Of a DNA stretch of 17,960 nt, positions 1-7,366 are shown piece by piece. The notes beneath the pieces are model-generated. The model was not told the DNA's origin. It made no database searches and worked only from the letters and a program-made list of their open reading frames with translations. The stretch's first letter is position 1, and each line of letters opens with the position of its first letter. A program made the translations under genes and the position numbers. Origin of the DNA: DASTYU01 sp035764655 (GTDB taxonomy: Bacteria > Chloroflexota > Limnocylindria > Limnocylindrales > CSP1-4); NCBI GenBank assembly GCA_035764655.1, contig DASTYU010000176.1, positions 1 through 17,960 on the forward strand, written 5' to 3'.

Positions 1-1508
1 CCACGTGGCCCGCGACGCACCGCCAGGAGTCCCGCGCCGGGCGCGACGAACCGCCGGGGTTGCGCGCGTCCCCGCGCCGGCTGGTCCTCGAGGCGACCGC
101 CGTTGGCCTGGCCATTGCCGGAATCCTGCTGCTGCAGCAGCGGGGCCTGACGATCGGGGAATCGAGCGGCGATGACATCGTCCGCTTCGATCCGTTCCTG
201 GCCGCCGTCCCGATCCTCGCCGGAGTCGCCGCCGCCATCGTCGCCATCCGGCTGTACCCCGTGCCGATCCGCGCCTTCGGCTGGCTCGCCGCCCGACGGC
301 GCGACCTCGTGCCGGTGCTCGGCCTGCGCAGCGTTGCCCGCCGGGCATCGTTCAGCACGCTGCCGCTGCTCGTGCTGATGCTGACGGCGGCATTCGGCTC
401 CTTCGCCGCCGTGCTCATGGCGAGCATCGACGCGGGCCAGGTGGAAGCATCGTGGGCCGGCGTCGGCGCCGACTATCGGATCGAGGGGCGCGACGGCAGC
501 ACGGTGGGCGATCTCGCCTTGAACGGTGTGGACGGCGTGGAGGCGACCGCGCCCGCCTTCCTCGACACCAGCACCGAATACCGCAGCGATCCGAGCGTTC
601 CCAGCCGAACCCGCTTCCTCGCCGTCGATCCGGCCTCGTACGCTGTCGTCACGACGGGCAGTCCGGCGGACCCGCACTGGCCTCCGGCGCTGCAGCTCAG
701 CACCGGGTCGGAGGCGCCGACGTTGGGCACCGAAGACGAGCCGATCCCCGCCATCGTCTCTGCGCGCGGCCCGTCCGGAGCCAGGCCGCTCCAGCGCGGC
801 GCCTCGTTCCCCGTCATGGTCAACGCGCAGGAGGTGATCCTGGAGGCCGTGGACGTGCGGACCTCATTCCCCGGCGTGCCGGCCGGCAGCCCGTTCATCG
901 TGACCTCGCTGCCGGCGCTCAATGCGGTGCTCACCCGGACCGCCACCCCGAACGTGCTTTTCGTCCGAGGCGACGCGGCGGCGGCCCCCGCGATCGCCGA
1001 GCGGGTCGACGCCGCGGTCCCGTCGAACGCGACGATCTCCCGGCACGACTGGTACGCCGGCCTCCGCGAGGCACCGCTGATCGCCGTGGTCGGCGACGGG
1101 TTCCGGGTCGCGCTGGTCGTCGCCGCTGCCTACACCATGCTTGCCGTCATCGCCGCGCTGATCCTGTCCGCCTCGCGGCGGACGCGCGACACGGCGTTCC
1201 TGCGCACGCTCGGTCTGAGCTCACGCCAGTCCTTCGGGATCACCGTGCTGGAGCACGGGACGCCGGTCCTCGTCGCGTTGATCCCGGGCGTGCTGATCGG
1301 GATCGCCGTGGCCGGACTCCTCGAATCGAGCCTTGGACTCGGTGCGTTCATCGGTCCCGAGGTCCCGTTCCGGATCCACGTCGAATGGGCGAGCATCGCG
1401 ATCGTCTCGCTTTCGCTCATGATCGTGGTCGCCGTCGCCATCGCCGTGAGCACATGGCTCGCGCGTCGGGCGCCGCCGATCGAGGCGCTCCGGGCAGGCG
1501 ACGCATGA
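1..1508 (+). CDS. FtsX-like ABC transporter permease, C-terminal part (5' end outside window)
   Basis: Membrane subunit of a MacB/LolCDE-type ABC exporter. The reading frame (first full codon at 3) is open to the window edge, so the gene starts upstream; a TTG at 60 is not needed as a start. About 501 codons are visible. Hydrophobic segments lie near the left end (around 90-150 and 190-255), then a helix around 345-425, a large extracytoplasmic stretch (about 430-1075), and three closely spaced C-terminal helices (about 1090-1165, 1240-1330, 1385-1460). A long extracytoplasmic loop before a final three-helix bundle is the FtsX domain pattern, and the preceding helices suggest a protein with two such halves. 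It ends in a short Arg-rich cytoplasmic tail. The two ATPase genes that follow, beginning 49 nt downstream, are its likely partners. The substrate is not evident; lipid, lipoprotein or antimicrobial peptide handling is typical of the family. Confidence 0.88.
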   Translation, partial: TWPATHRQESRAGRDEPPGLRASPRRLVLEATAVGLAIAGILLLQQRGLTIGESSGDDIVRFDPFLAAVPILAGVAAAIVAIRLYPVPIRAFGWLAARRRDLVPVLGLRSVARRASFSTLPLLVLMLTAAFGSFAAVLMASIDAGQVEASWAGVGADYRIEGRDGSTVGDLALNGVDGVEATAPAFLDTSTEYRSDPSVPSRTRFLAVDPASYAVVTTGSPADPHWPPALQLSTGSEAPTLGTEDEPIPAIVSARGPSGARPLQRGASFPVMVNAQEVILEAVDVRTSFPGVPAGSPFIVTSLPALNAVLTRTATPNVLFVRGDAAAAPAIAERVDAAVPSNATISRHDWYAGLREAPLIAVVGDGFRVALVVAAAYTMLAVIAALILSASRRTRDTAFLRTLGLSSRQSFGITVLEHGTPVLVALIPGVLIGIAVAGLLESSLGLGAFIGPEVPFRIHVEWASIAIVSLSLMIVVAVAIAVSTWLARRAPPIEALRAGDA

Positions 1509-1556
1509 CAGCGTGCACGAGGTGCCCATGACCGCCGCCGCCGAAGGGACCGCGCC

Positions 1557-2600
1557 ATGACCGACCGCGACGACTTCGGCGCGCCCGAGATCATCGACCT
1601 CCCCGCGCGCCCGGTTGCGACCTCGCGCATCGGGGTCGAGGAGGCGCCCACGCGCGGCATGGAGGCGCCCAGCCCGCATCGGCCGGGACAGCGCGCGCCG
1701 ATCCCGGCGGGGCCGCTCATCCAGTGCGACGGCGTAGTGAAGATCTACAAGGTCGCCGATCTCGAGGTCGTCGCGCTGCAGGGGCTGGACCTCACGGTCG
1801 AACCGGGCGAGTTCATCGCGATCGTCGGCGCGTCGGGCAGCGGCAAGAGCACGCTCCTCAGCATCCTCGGCGGCCTGGACGTGCCGTCGGCGGGGCGCGT
1901 CGTCGTCGCCGGCCACCACGTCGGGGAGATGGGCTCGGCCGAACGGACGCGCTACCGTCGCCAGGTGCTCGGGTTCGTATGGCAGCAGACGGCCCGCAAC
2001 CTGCTGCCCTATCTCACCGCGCGAGAGAACGTCGAGCTTCCGATGCTTCTCGAAGGCGTCCCGCGGAAGGACCGGGCGTCGCGGGCGAGCTGGCTGCTCG
2101 ACCTCGTCGGCCTGGCCGAGCGCGGTGACCACCGGCCGGCGCAGCTGTCCGGTGGAGAGCAGCAGCGTGTTGCGATCGCGGTGGCCCTCGCGAATGAACC
2201 CGCGCTCCTGCTCGCCGACGAGCCGACCGGCGAGCTGGACACCAACACCGCCCACGACGTGTTCGAGCTGCTGCGCACCGTCAACCGGCTGCTCGGGCTG
2301 ACGATCGTGGTCGTCACCCACGACCCGCTCGTGAGCGAGCAGGTGAGCCGGACGATCGCGATCCGTGACGGCCGGACGAGCACGGAGACGCTCCGTCGGC
2401 GCGCAATCAGCGACGCAGGCCACCATCACGTCATCGCCGAGGAGTACGCCGTCCTCGACCGCGTCGGCCGCTTGCAGCTGCCGCGCTCGCACGTCGAGGA
2501 GCTCGGGCTTCGCCAGCGGGTTCGGCTTGTCCTCGAGGACGACCACATCGAGATCTGGCCCGACGGCGCCGGGAATGGGACCGGGGAGGCGCCGCGGTGA
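1557..2600 (+). CDS. LolD/MacB-type ABC transporter ATPase with C-terminal AbrB-like domain
   Basis: ATP-binding subunit energising the adjacent FtsX-type permease. All nucleotide-binding motifs are present: Walker A GASGSGKST (91-99), signature LSGGEQQ (197-203), Walker B LLLADEP (217-223) and H-loop THD (254-256). Two extensions are unusual. The first ~50 residues are Pro/Arg-rich and probably disordered. Residues about 295-335 read as a SpoVT/AbrB-like swapped-hairpin motif (AVLDRVGRLQLPRSHVEELG, then RVRLVLEDDHIEIW), the pattern found in MazE/AbrB DNA-binding domains. This domain lies beyond the point where LolD-like ATPases (about 220-250 aa) normally end. Length is 347 aa. Start ATG 1557; the 48-nt gap after the permease suggests co-transcription. 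The downstream ATPase starts within its stop codon. ATPase assignment is secure; the AbrB-like call is by motif resemblance. Confidence 0.93.
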   Translation: MTDRDDFGAPEIIDLPARPVATSRIGVEEAPTRGMEAPSPHRPGQRAPIPAGPLIQCDGVVKIYKVADLEVVALQGLDLTVEPGEFIAIVGASGSGKSTLLSILGGLDVPSAGRVVVAGHHVGEMGSAERTRYRRQVLGFVWQQTARNLLPYLTARENVELPMLLEGVPRKDRASRASWLLDLVGLAERGDHRPAQLSGGEQQRVAIAVALANEPALLLADEPTGELDTNTAHDVFELLRTVNRLLGLTIVVVTHDPLVSEQVSRTIAIRDGRTSTETLRRRAISDAGHHHVIAEEYAVLDRVGRLQLPRSHVEELGLRQRVRLVLEDDHIEIWPDGAGNGTGEAPR

Positions 2601-3337
2601 CCGCGCCGGCCGGGATGGCGGCGCAGACGGATATGGACGCCGGACCGGTGGTCGAGGTCACCGACCTGGTCCGCGAGTTCAGCACCGGCACGACGACGAT
2701 CCGCGCGGTCGACGACATCACGTTCCGGGTCGAGTCGGGGGAGCTCGTTGCCGTTCGCGGGCGTTCCGGTTCGGGCAAGACGACGCTCCTGTCGTTGATC
2801 GGCACCCTCGACCGCCCGAGCCGCGGCAGCGTCCGGGTGACCGGCCTGCCGGTCTCCGAGATGCCCGAGCGCGACCTCGTGGCATTCCGTCGCCGGACGA
2901 TCGGTTTCATCTTCCAGGCCTTCGGCCTGCTGCCGATCCTGTCCGCCGCGGAGAACGTCGAGATTCCGCTGCGGCTCGTCGCGGCCGAGCCGCGCGCCCG
3001 CGACGCGCGCGTGGCAGAGCTGCTCGACCTGGTCGGCCTGGCCGGGCGGGCAAACCACCGGCCGCACGAGCTGTCCGGCGGCGAGCAGCAACGCGTGGCG
3101 ATCGCGCGGGCGCTGGCAAATCGGCCGCGCCTCCTGCTGGCCGACGAGCCGACCGGTCAGCTCGATTCGCACACGGGTCGCGACATCATGGCGCTGATCC
3201 GCTCGATCATCCGCTCCGAGGGCACCACCGCCATCGTCGCGACCCACGATCCCGCCCTCATCGACCTCGCCGACCGGGTCCTCGAGCTGCGTGACGGCAA
3301 GGTCATCGGCGAGACGCGGCCGGGCCATTCCCGCTGA
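2597..3337 (+). CDS. LolD/MacB-type ABC transporter ATPase
   Basis: Second ATPase of the operon, 246 aa, the usual length for LolD/MacB-like subunits. Motifs: Walker A GRSGSGKTT (55-63), Q-loop IFQAFGLLP (Q107), signature LSGGEQQ (159-165), Walker B LLLADEP (179-185), switch His217 in ATHDP. The GTG start at 2597 overlaps the TGA of the preceding gene (GTGA), indicating translational coupling and fairly fixed stoichiometry. Two clearly different ATPases after one permease suggests either a heterodimeric nucleotide-binding pair or a second permease gene upstream of the window. It is the last gene of the operon: a strong hairpin with a T-tract follows at 3442-3489. Confidence 0.93.
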   Translation: MTAPAGMAAQTDMDAGPVVEVTDLVREFSTGTTTIRAVDDITFRVESGELVAVRGRSGSGKTTLLSLIGTLDRPSRGSVRVTGLPVSEMPERDLVAFRRRTIGFIFQAFGLLPILSAAENVEIPLRLVAAEPRARDARVAELLDLVGLAGRANHRPHELSGGEQQRVAIARALANRPRLLLADEPTGQLDSHTGRDIMALIRSIIRSEGTTAIVATHDPALIDLADRVLELRDGKVIGETRPGHSR

Positions 3338-3358
3338 CCGCCCCCCAGCGAACATCGT

Positions 3359-3394
3359 CATTTGTCCATGCCCGACGACGACGTTCGCCGGTAG
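3359..3394. repeat. Copy 1 of a CATTTGTCC-containing intergenic element
   Basis: CATTTGTCCATGCCCG followed by GACGACG and CGCCGG, just after the ABC operon stop. It resembles 4819-4850, which also begins CATTTGTCCA, then GCCCG, GACGACG and CGCCGG in the same order. A weaker match (CATTTGTGCC) occurs at 6440. Function unknown; chance resemblance in GC-rich spacer DNA is possible. Confidence 0.3.
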
Positions 3395-3441
3395 AGCATG
3401 TGTCGGCCTGGGAGCGATGCTCCGCGGACAACGAATACGTG

Positions 3442-3489
3442 AACGTCGCCGGGTAGCTCTGGGGGGCCCACCCGGCGACGTTTGTTTTT
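3442..3489 (+). terminator. Rho-independent terminator after the ABC operon
   Basis: Inverted repeat AACGTCGCCGGGT (3442-3454) and ACCCGGCGACGTT (3470-3482), a perfect 13-bp stem with a 15-nt loop, followed by TTTGTTTTT (3481-3489). The orientation fits transcripts reading rightward out of the ABC operon that ends at 3337. The T-tract is conspicuous in this GC-rich background. About 100 nt of 3' UTR separates stop codon and stem, and contains a CATTTGTCC element at 3359. Confidence 0.85.
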
Positions 3490-3520
3490 GCCCGTCGTCA
3501 CGCGACGGGCAACCCGCTCT

Positions 3521-3982
3521 TCAGACGAGCACTGGCTGCGGAAGCTCCACGAAGGCCTTGAAGTTGTCGATCGAGTGGCGGAGGTCCCGTTCGACAGCCC
3601 GTTCGACGAACAACTTGTCGGCGACCTTGCCAAAGATGCCGGCCGGCAACTCGTAGTCGGTTTCGGCAACAACCTCCGTCCCGTTCGGGATCGGCGTCAG
3701 CCGCAGCACGTATTCGAGCTTCCCGCCCTGGGTGCTGGTTCCCGAGGTGCGCAGCAGCTTCGGCGGATCGATCTCGACGATCTCGCCCCAGCCCTCCATG
3801 GTCTGACCGAGGAATCGCATCACCGAATGGATGCGGGTTCCCACCTCGTTCGGCGGGCCGACGATCTCCTTGACCTCGGTGTAGGTCACGTTCCACTCGG
3901 GATAGCGAGCGAAGTCGGTGAGCAGCGCGAAGACGCGCTCGATCGGCGCCTCGTACTGCGCCTTGACCTGCAGATGGGTCAT
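3521..3982 (-). CDS. SRPBCC family protein (START/polyketide cyclase-like)
   Basis: A 153-aa single-domain protein of the Bet v1/START-like SRPBCC fold, which encloses a hydrophobic ligand cavity. Hallmarks are the N-terminal strand then APIERVFALLTDFARYPEW (residues 12-30), the mid-protein EGWGEIVEIDPPKLL segment, paired strands LEYVLRLTPIPNGTEVVAET (89-108) and a long C-terminal helix (about 115-146). The frame stays open upstream to 4120, but ATG 3982 is chosen because AGGAGGTGGC lies at ideal spacing just before it, and the upstream residues are not SRPBCC-like. No signal peptide or membrane helix. It is a monocistronic leftward gene facing the ABC operon terminator. The ligand cannot be inferred; many relatives in this class are annotated only as polyketide cyclase/dehydrase-like. 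Confidence 0.85.
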   Translation of the reverse strand: MTHLQVKAQYEAPIERVFALLTDFARYPEWNVTYTEVKEIVGPPNEVGTRIHSVMRFLGQTMEGWGEIVEIDPPKLLRTSGTSTQGGKLEYVLRLTPIPNGTEVVAETDYELPAGIFGKVADKLFVERAVERDLRHSIDNFKAFVELPQPVLV

Positions 3983-4276
3983 GACGCCACCTCCTGTCCG
4001 AACGGGTCGGGCTCGCCAGTGGCTCAGCGCGGTCCCGGCGGCCGGGGTGTGGGCCGCGCATCGTCGCCTCCCGCCAAACGGTGGAGTCTGGCCCTCCCGA
4101 TACCGCCACGCCAGTACCACTTGTCACGAAATGACGGCGCGCGCCCGAGAAATGATCGCGAGATCGGCCCGACGCTTGCTGTGGCCCGGGCGTCTGATGG
4201 GCCCTGTCCACGAGGCCCGCCTTGAAGGATGCTTGGCTCGGCGTCCGCGGCGTCCGACCGTCCATGGGGATGCGAC

Positions 4277-4795
4277 ATGAAGTCCGTTCGGGCGCTGGCC
4301 GACCTGGCGCCGGTCGCCGTCGCACTGGCGATCTACGCGCTGATCGTCTGGTACGTGATGCCGCGCGACAGCGTCATGGGCAGGCTCCTGATCGCGATCA
4401 TCCTGGTCGGCCATGGCCTCGTCCACGTCCTGTTCGGTCTGCCCGGGGCCCAGCAGGCAATGGCGGAGGCCTCCGATGCGACGTGGCCCTTTGACCTGTC
4501 CCGGTCATGGCTGGTCTCGGCAAGTCATCACGAGATGCTCGTCCGGCTCATGGCGCTCGTCCTCAGCGCGCTCGTCGTGCCCGGCTTCACGCTCGCCGGG
4601 CTGAGCACGCTCGGGCTCGTGGTCCCGGCCGACTGCTGCCAGCCATTGATCCTCGTGTCTGCGATCGCGTCGATGGGCTTGCTGGTGATCGGGTTCTCGC
4701 CCGCGCTCGCACTGGGTTTCGCCATCGATGCCCTCCTCATCTGGCTCGTGGTCGTGATGGGCTGGACTCCGCACTCCTCGCCGTTCGGGATGTGA
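4277..4795 (+). CDS. Small multi-pass membrane protein of unknown function
   Basis: I do not recognise the family. The 172-aa product is almost wholly hydrophobic, with about five predicted helices: residues 7-27, 36-54, 88-117 (a long segment, perhaps broken at PGF), 124-142 and 144-163. Features include a HGLVHVLFGLPG motif after helix 2 and a Cys pair (DCCQP) before helix 4. Start ATG 4277 is preferred over an in-frame ATG at 4229, because the hydrophobic region begins right after it and GGGGA lies 7 nt upstream; the 16 extra residues would be unlike a membrane-protein N-terminus. The gene stands alone between the divergent SRPBCC gene and the lipoprotein gene 139 nt downstream, so a shared role is not demonstrated. 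Confidence 0.7.
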   Translation: MKSVRALADLAPVAVALAIYALIVWYVMPRDSVMGRLLIAIILVGHGLVHVLFGLPGAQQAMAEASDATWPFDLSRSWLVSASHHEMLVRLMALVLSALVVPGFTLAGLSTLGLVVPADCCQPLILVSAIASMGLLVIGFSPALALGFAIDALLIWLVVVMGWTPHSSPFGM

Positions 4796-4818
4796 CCTTG
4801 CTGCGTGAGCGGCACGGA

Positions 4819-4850
4819 CATTTGTCCAGCCCGCAAGACGACGCCCGCCG
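4819..4850. repeat. Copy 2 of a CATTTGTCC-containing intergenic element
   Basis: CATTTGTCCAGCCCG then GACGACG and CGCCGG, matching the order of blocks at 3359-3394. Here it is extended to a short palindrome, GGACATTTGTCC (4816-4827). It lies 85-116 nt upstream of the lipoprotein start, where a promoter or operator would be expected. An inverted repeat CCCGCCG/CGGCGGG (4844-4850 and 4861-4867) overlaps its end. Confidence 0.3.
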
Positions 4851-4934
4851 GGGGTGGAGTCGGCGGGACGACGGCATCGTTCGTCTCCATTGATTCACGG
4901 CCTCCCGTGCCCGCCCACATCATGGAGAGATCCG

Positions 4935-6365
4935 ATGCGCACCCGAGCCGGCGCCATCCTGGCGACCTGTCTCAGCCTGTCCCTGTTCCTTGCCGCCTGT
5001 GGCGGCGGAGCCCCGAGCGGCGCGGCCGACCCGGGGACGTCCGCCGCCCCGGCGGCCGGCACCGCCTCCGGACTTCCGTCCGACTTCACCTTCGGCGACC
5101 TCTCGACCACCTTTGACGATGTCACCCTCGTCGACGGCGCCGCGACCGTCGATCGGGCCACCGTCAAGTCCGGCCTCCAGGCGATCGAGCCCACCGAGAC
5201 CGGCGCCGTCCTGAGGTTCGCCGCCGGGACCGACGCCGTGCGCGGCCTCACACCCGGCCAGGTGGTCGCCTTCGAGACCGTCGGCATCGCCCGCATCGAT
5301 TCGGTCGAGGAGTCGGGCGGCCAACTCGTCGTCACTGCGACGGGCGCCACGCTCGACGAGTTCGTCCGGGACGGCGTGATCGCGTGGGACGCCAACGTCC
5401 GCTTCGACCAGCTCCCGGCCGAGGCCTACGCCACGGCCGCCATTGCCGACGGCTACGAATTCGTGGCCTCGGCCTCGGACCTCCCGCCGGCCGGCACGAC
5501 GCTCGCCGCGGCAGACGTGGACCTCGTCTACAAGGGCAAGATCCGCGACTTCGACATCGAGTGGAAGCTGACCCCGTCAGCCGAAAAGATCGACTATGAG
5601 CTCGAGATCTCGCGCAGCAACGTGGCGATCACGGCCAAGGGCTTCGTCACGTCCTTTCATCAGGGCTCGCGCTTCGAGTACGACGCCGGCGAGGCGACGC
5701 TCATCGAGTCCGAGGTCACCGGGATGAAGGGCGAGGCCGAGATCACGTGGGCCGCGACCCAGGTCAAGGACCCGCGGGATTCGATCGTCGAGAAGCTCAA
5801 GCTCCCGCTCAGCGTCCCGTTCCCCATCCAGGTCGGGCCCGTGCCGATGACCCTCACGTTCAAGGCCGAGGTGCGGATCGTGCCCGCCTTCGAGCACACC
5901 GAGAACGGCTCGTCGGGCGGGAGCTTCAAGCTGAGCTACGACAGCGACCACGGCTTCTCCGCCGTCCAGGACGGGAACATCTCGCCGGTCTCGCGGGTGA
6001 AGGGGTTCCTCGCGGACCTCGGCTCGAAGGAGACCGTCACGGCCGGCCTCGGCCCGACCGGCTTCGCCGTCGGCCTCGAGTTCCCGCGGCTGGAACTGGC
6101 ACTCGGCCATCCGGCCACCGGCGGCCTGTTCAAGACCTACGCGTTCCTGACCCTCGACCAGTACGCGAACGGCATGTTCACGCCGGGCACGACGCTCACG
6201 GCCGACATCCCGCCGTGCCAGCGCGCCGACATCAAGGTCAGCGCGATCGCGGGCTACAACTTCGACGTCCTGGGGATGGTGCAGGTCGAGGACAAGACCG
6301 ACCTCTGGACCCAGAAGACCGAGAAGTTCCTCCACGACAAGCCCTGCACCCTGACCGGGGAGTAG
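4935..6365 (+). CDS. Secreted lipoprotein, function unknown
   Basis: Predicted lipid-anchored extracytoplasmic protein of 476 aa. The N-terminus is a classic lipoprotein signal: MRTRAG, a hydrophobic run, then lipobox LAAC followed by GGG, placing the modified Cys at about residue 22. A low-complexity Ala/Gly/Ser/Pro linker follows (to about 50). The remainder alternates short hydrophobic and charged segments, suggesting mostly beta structure; one patch (VDLVYKGKIRDFDIEWKL) is followed by several amphipathic strands. Near the C-terminus a Cys in PPCQRAD and one in KPCTLTGE could form a disulfide. ATG 4935 is chosen because GGAGAGA precedes it and because it begins the signal peptide; an in-frame ATG at 4854 would bury that signal. 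I do not recognise the family. The gene is flanked by spacers and appears monocistronic. Confidence 0.82.
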   Translation: MRTRAGAILATCLSLSLFLAACGGGAPSGAADPGTSAAPAAGTASGLPSDFTFGDLSTTFDDVTLVDGAATVDRATVKSGLQAIEPTETGAVLRFAAGTDAVRGLTPGQVVAFETVGIARIDSVEESGGQLVVTATGATLDEFVRDGVIAWDANVRFDQLPAEAYATAAIADGYEFVASASDLPPAGTTLAAADVDLVYKGKIRDFDIEWKLTPSAEKIDYELEISRSNVAITAKGFVTSFHQGSRFEYDAGEATLIESEVTGMKGEAEITWAATQVKDPRDSIVEKLKLPLSVPFPIQVGPVPMTLTFKAEVRIVPAFEHTENGSSGGSFKLSYDSDHGFSAVQDGNISPVSRVKGFLADLGSKETVTAGLGPTGFAVGLEFPRLELALGHPATGGLFKTYAFLTLDQYANGMFTPGTTLTADIPPCQRADIKVSAIAGYNFDVLGMVQVEDKTDLWTQKTEKFLHDKPCTLTGE

Positions 6366-6382
6366 TACCCGAGCAAGCGTCG

Positions 6383-6407
6383 GCCGGCCGCCCAGCGGTT
6401 GGCCGGC
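6383..6407 (+). terminator. Possible hairpin terminator after the lipoprotein gene
   Basis: Inverted repeat GCCGGCC (6383-6389) and GGCCGGC (6401-6407) with an 11-nt loop, 18 nt after the stop codon. There is no T-tract, so its activity as an intrinsic terminator is uncertain. Confidence 0.4.
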
Positions 6408-6628
6408 GCCCTCCGGCATGAGCCCTTTCGAATCGTGCCCATTTGTGCCGTGAGCACGAAGCCGGTCGCGAAGGATCGCTTGATACACCGATCAGCGCCT
6501 CCATTCGTGTCAGCGTTGCTGGAGGGCCACAAGAGGGCGAACCGGGACCGCTAACGACCCGCTACAGCACGCAGCACGAATGGGAGAGGTACGCCACGGA
6601 TCTAGCCCGGTGTCCGTGGCCCGGCGAG

Positions 6629-6652
6629 CGCGCCGTCCGGGTCAGCCGGGCG
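6629..6652 (-). terminator. GC-rich stem-loop overlapping the stop codon of the leftward gene
   Basis: CGCGCCGTCCGG (6629-6640) pairs with CCGGGCGGCGCG (about 6646-6657) across a 5-nt loop, with a single T:G wobble. The stop codon of the leftward gene (6642-6644) lies in the loop. No T-tract follows on the minus strand. It may limit readthrough, or may simply reflect GC-rich coding sequence. A second hairpin, CCACGGA/TCCGTGG (6594-6600 and 6613-6619), lies just beyond. Confidence 0.35.
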
Positions 6653-7262
6653 GCGCGTTCGTGCCCGAGCCCCTGGAGCGCAGCGCCTTCCGCCCCTCGT
6701 GGACAAAGGTGTACACGGCCATCACGAACATGAACCCCCCGACGATGATCACGATCCAGCTGAGGATCGGGATGCCGATGACCCACGCTACGACGGCGAT
6801 GAGGAGCCCGAAGCCACCGGCGACTGCGGCCTGGATGGCGCCCGACGGCCAGAACGTGGCATCCGCGTAATCCGACATCTCCTGCATCGGGAAGTGGACG
6901 CGGACGCTGCGTGCGTCGAACACCACGAGGTCGTACTTCACGGCGAGGCTGAAGACACCGTTCACGTCCTCCGCGGTCGTCTCCGGCCTCAGGCGGATCG
7001 CCACGAGCCGCGCCGCAGGCTCGACATCGTTGGCCGACAACCAGACCGGCCGAGTGCTTGGGTTCGGATTGGCATCCGAGACCAGGTCGAGGGCAGTCCG
7101 GTCGTTCCTGAGCTCGCGGTGGAACCAACCGATGTCGGCGCTCGGCTCGAATGGGCCGCGGGTCGGATCTGCACCGGCCTCTTCCCACTCGCGCACGAGC
7201 GCGGCCGCCCGCGCATCGTCGACATCGCGCGGGGACTGCCAGACATAGAGATCGAACGGCAT
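6642..7262 (-). CDS. Conserved-looking hypothetical protein with two C-terminal membrane helices
   Basis: A 206-aa protein with a soluble N-terminal domain (about 1-135) and a C-terminal hairpin of two membrane helices (about 144-163 and 167-186), ending in a basic tail. The N-terminus MPFDLYVWQSPRDVDDARA, followed by EWEEAG and PFEPSADIGWFHREL, resembles uncharacterised actinobacterial proteins beginning with a DLYVW motif, but I cannot give a function. The start at 7262 is chosen over the ATG at 7271 and the longer open frame: GGGAGG on the minus strand lies about 9 nt before 7262 but directly abuts 7271, too close to serve it. The soluble domain probably faces the cytoplasm, since no signal peptide is present. 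It may be co-transcribed with the CPBP gene upstream (104-nt gap containing a strong hairpin). Confidence 0.75.
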   Translation of the reverse strand: MPFDLYVWQSPRDVDDARAAALVREWEEAGADPTRGPFEPSADIGWFHRELRNDRTALDLVSDANPNPSTRPVWLSANDVEPAARLVAIRLRPETTAEDVNGVFSLAVKYDLVVFDARSVRVHFPMQEMSDYADATFWPSGAIQAAVAGGFGLLIAVVAWVIGIPILSWIVIIVGGFMFVMAVYTFVHEGRKALRSRGSGTNAPPG

Positions 7263-7289
7263 CGGATGCATCCTCCCATGATCCCTACG

Positions 7290-7327
7290 CCGCCCGCGCC
7301 GTCCCGGATGCAAAGGGACGCGGGCGG
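7290..7327 (-). terminator. Strong intergenic hairpin between the CPBP gene and the downstream gene
   Basis: CCGCCCGCG plus TCCC (7290-7305, with a 3-nt bulge) pairs with GGGACGCGGGCGG (7315-7327), giving about 13 bp. It lies 40 nt beyond the CPBP stop codon and about 28 nt before the next leftward start. Without a T-tract it could be an attenuator, a processing site or a weak terminator. Confidence 0.4.
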
Positions 7328-7366
7328 CCCGAAGGCCACCCGCGTCGAGGGTCGTGCGATGTGTCG

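Noticed and set aside
1221..2546. Long minus-strand frame opposite the first ATPase
   Set aside because: Antisense to clear ABC genes; His/Arg/Asp-rich, without domain motifs.
5577..6488. Minus-strand frame opposite the lipoprotein
   Set aside because: Product is compositionally biased, and the plus-strand frame has a signal peptide, lipobox and ribosome-binding site.
6594..6657. tRNA-like or small-RNA structure from two adjacent hairpins
   Set aside because: No anticodon arm, T-loop motif or acceptor pairing; the second hairpin overlaps a coding 3' end.
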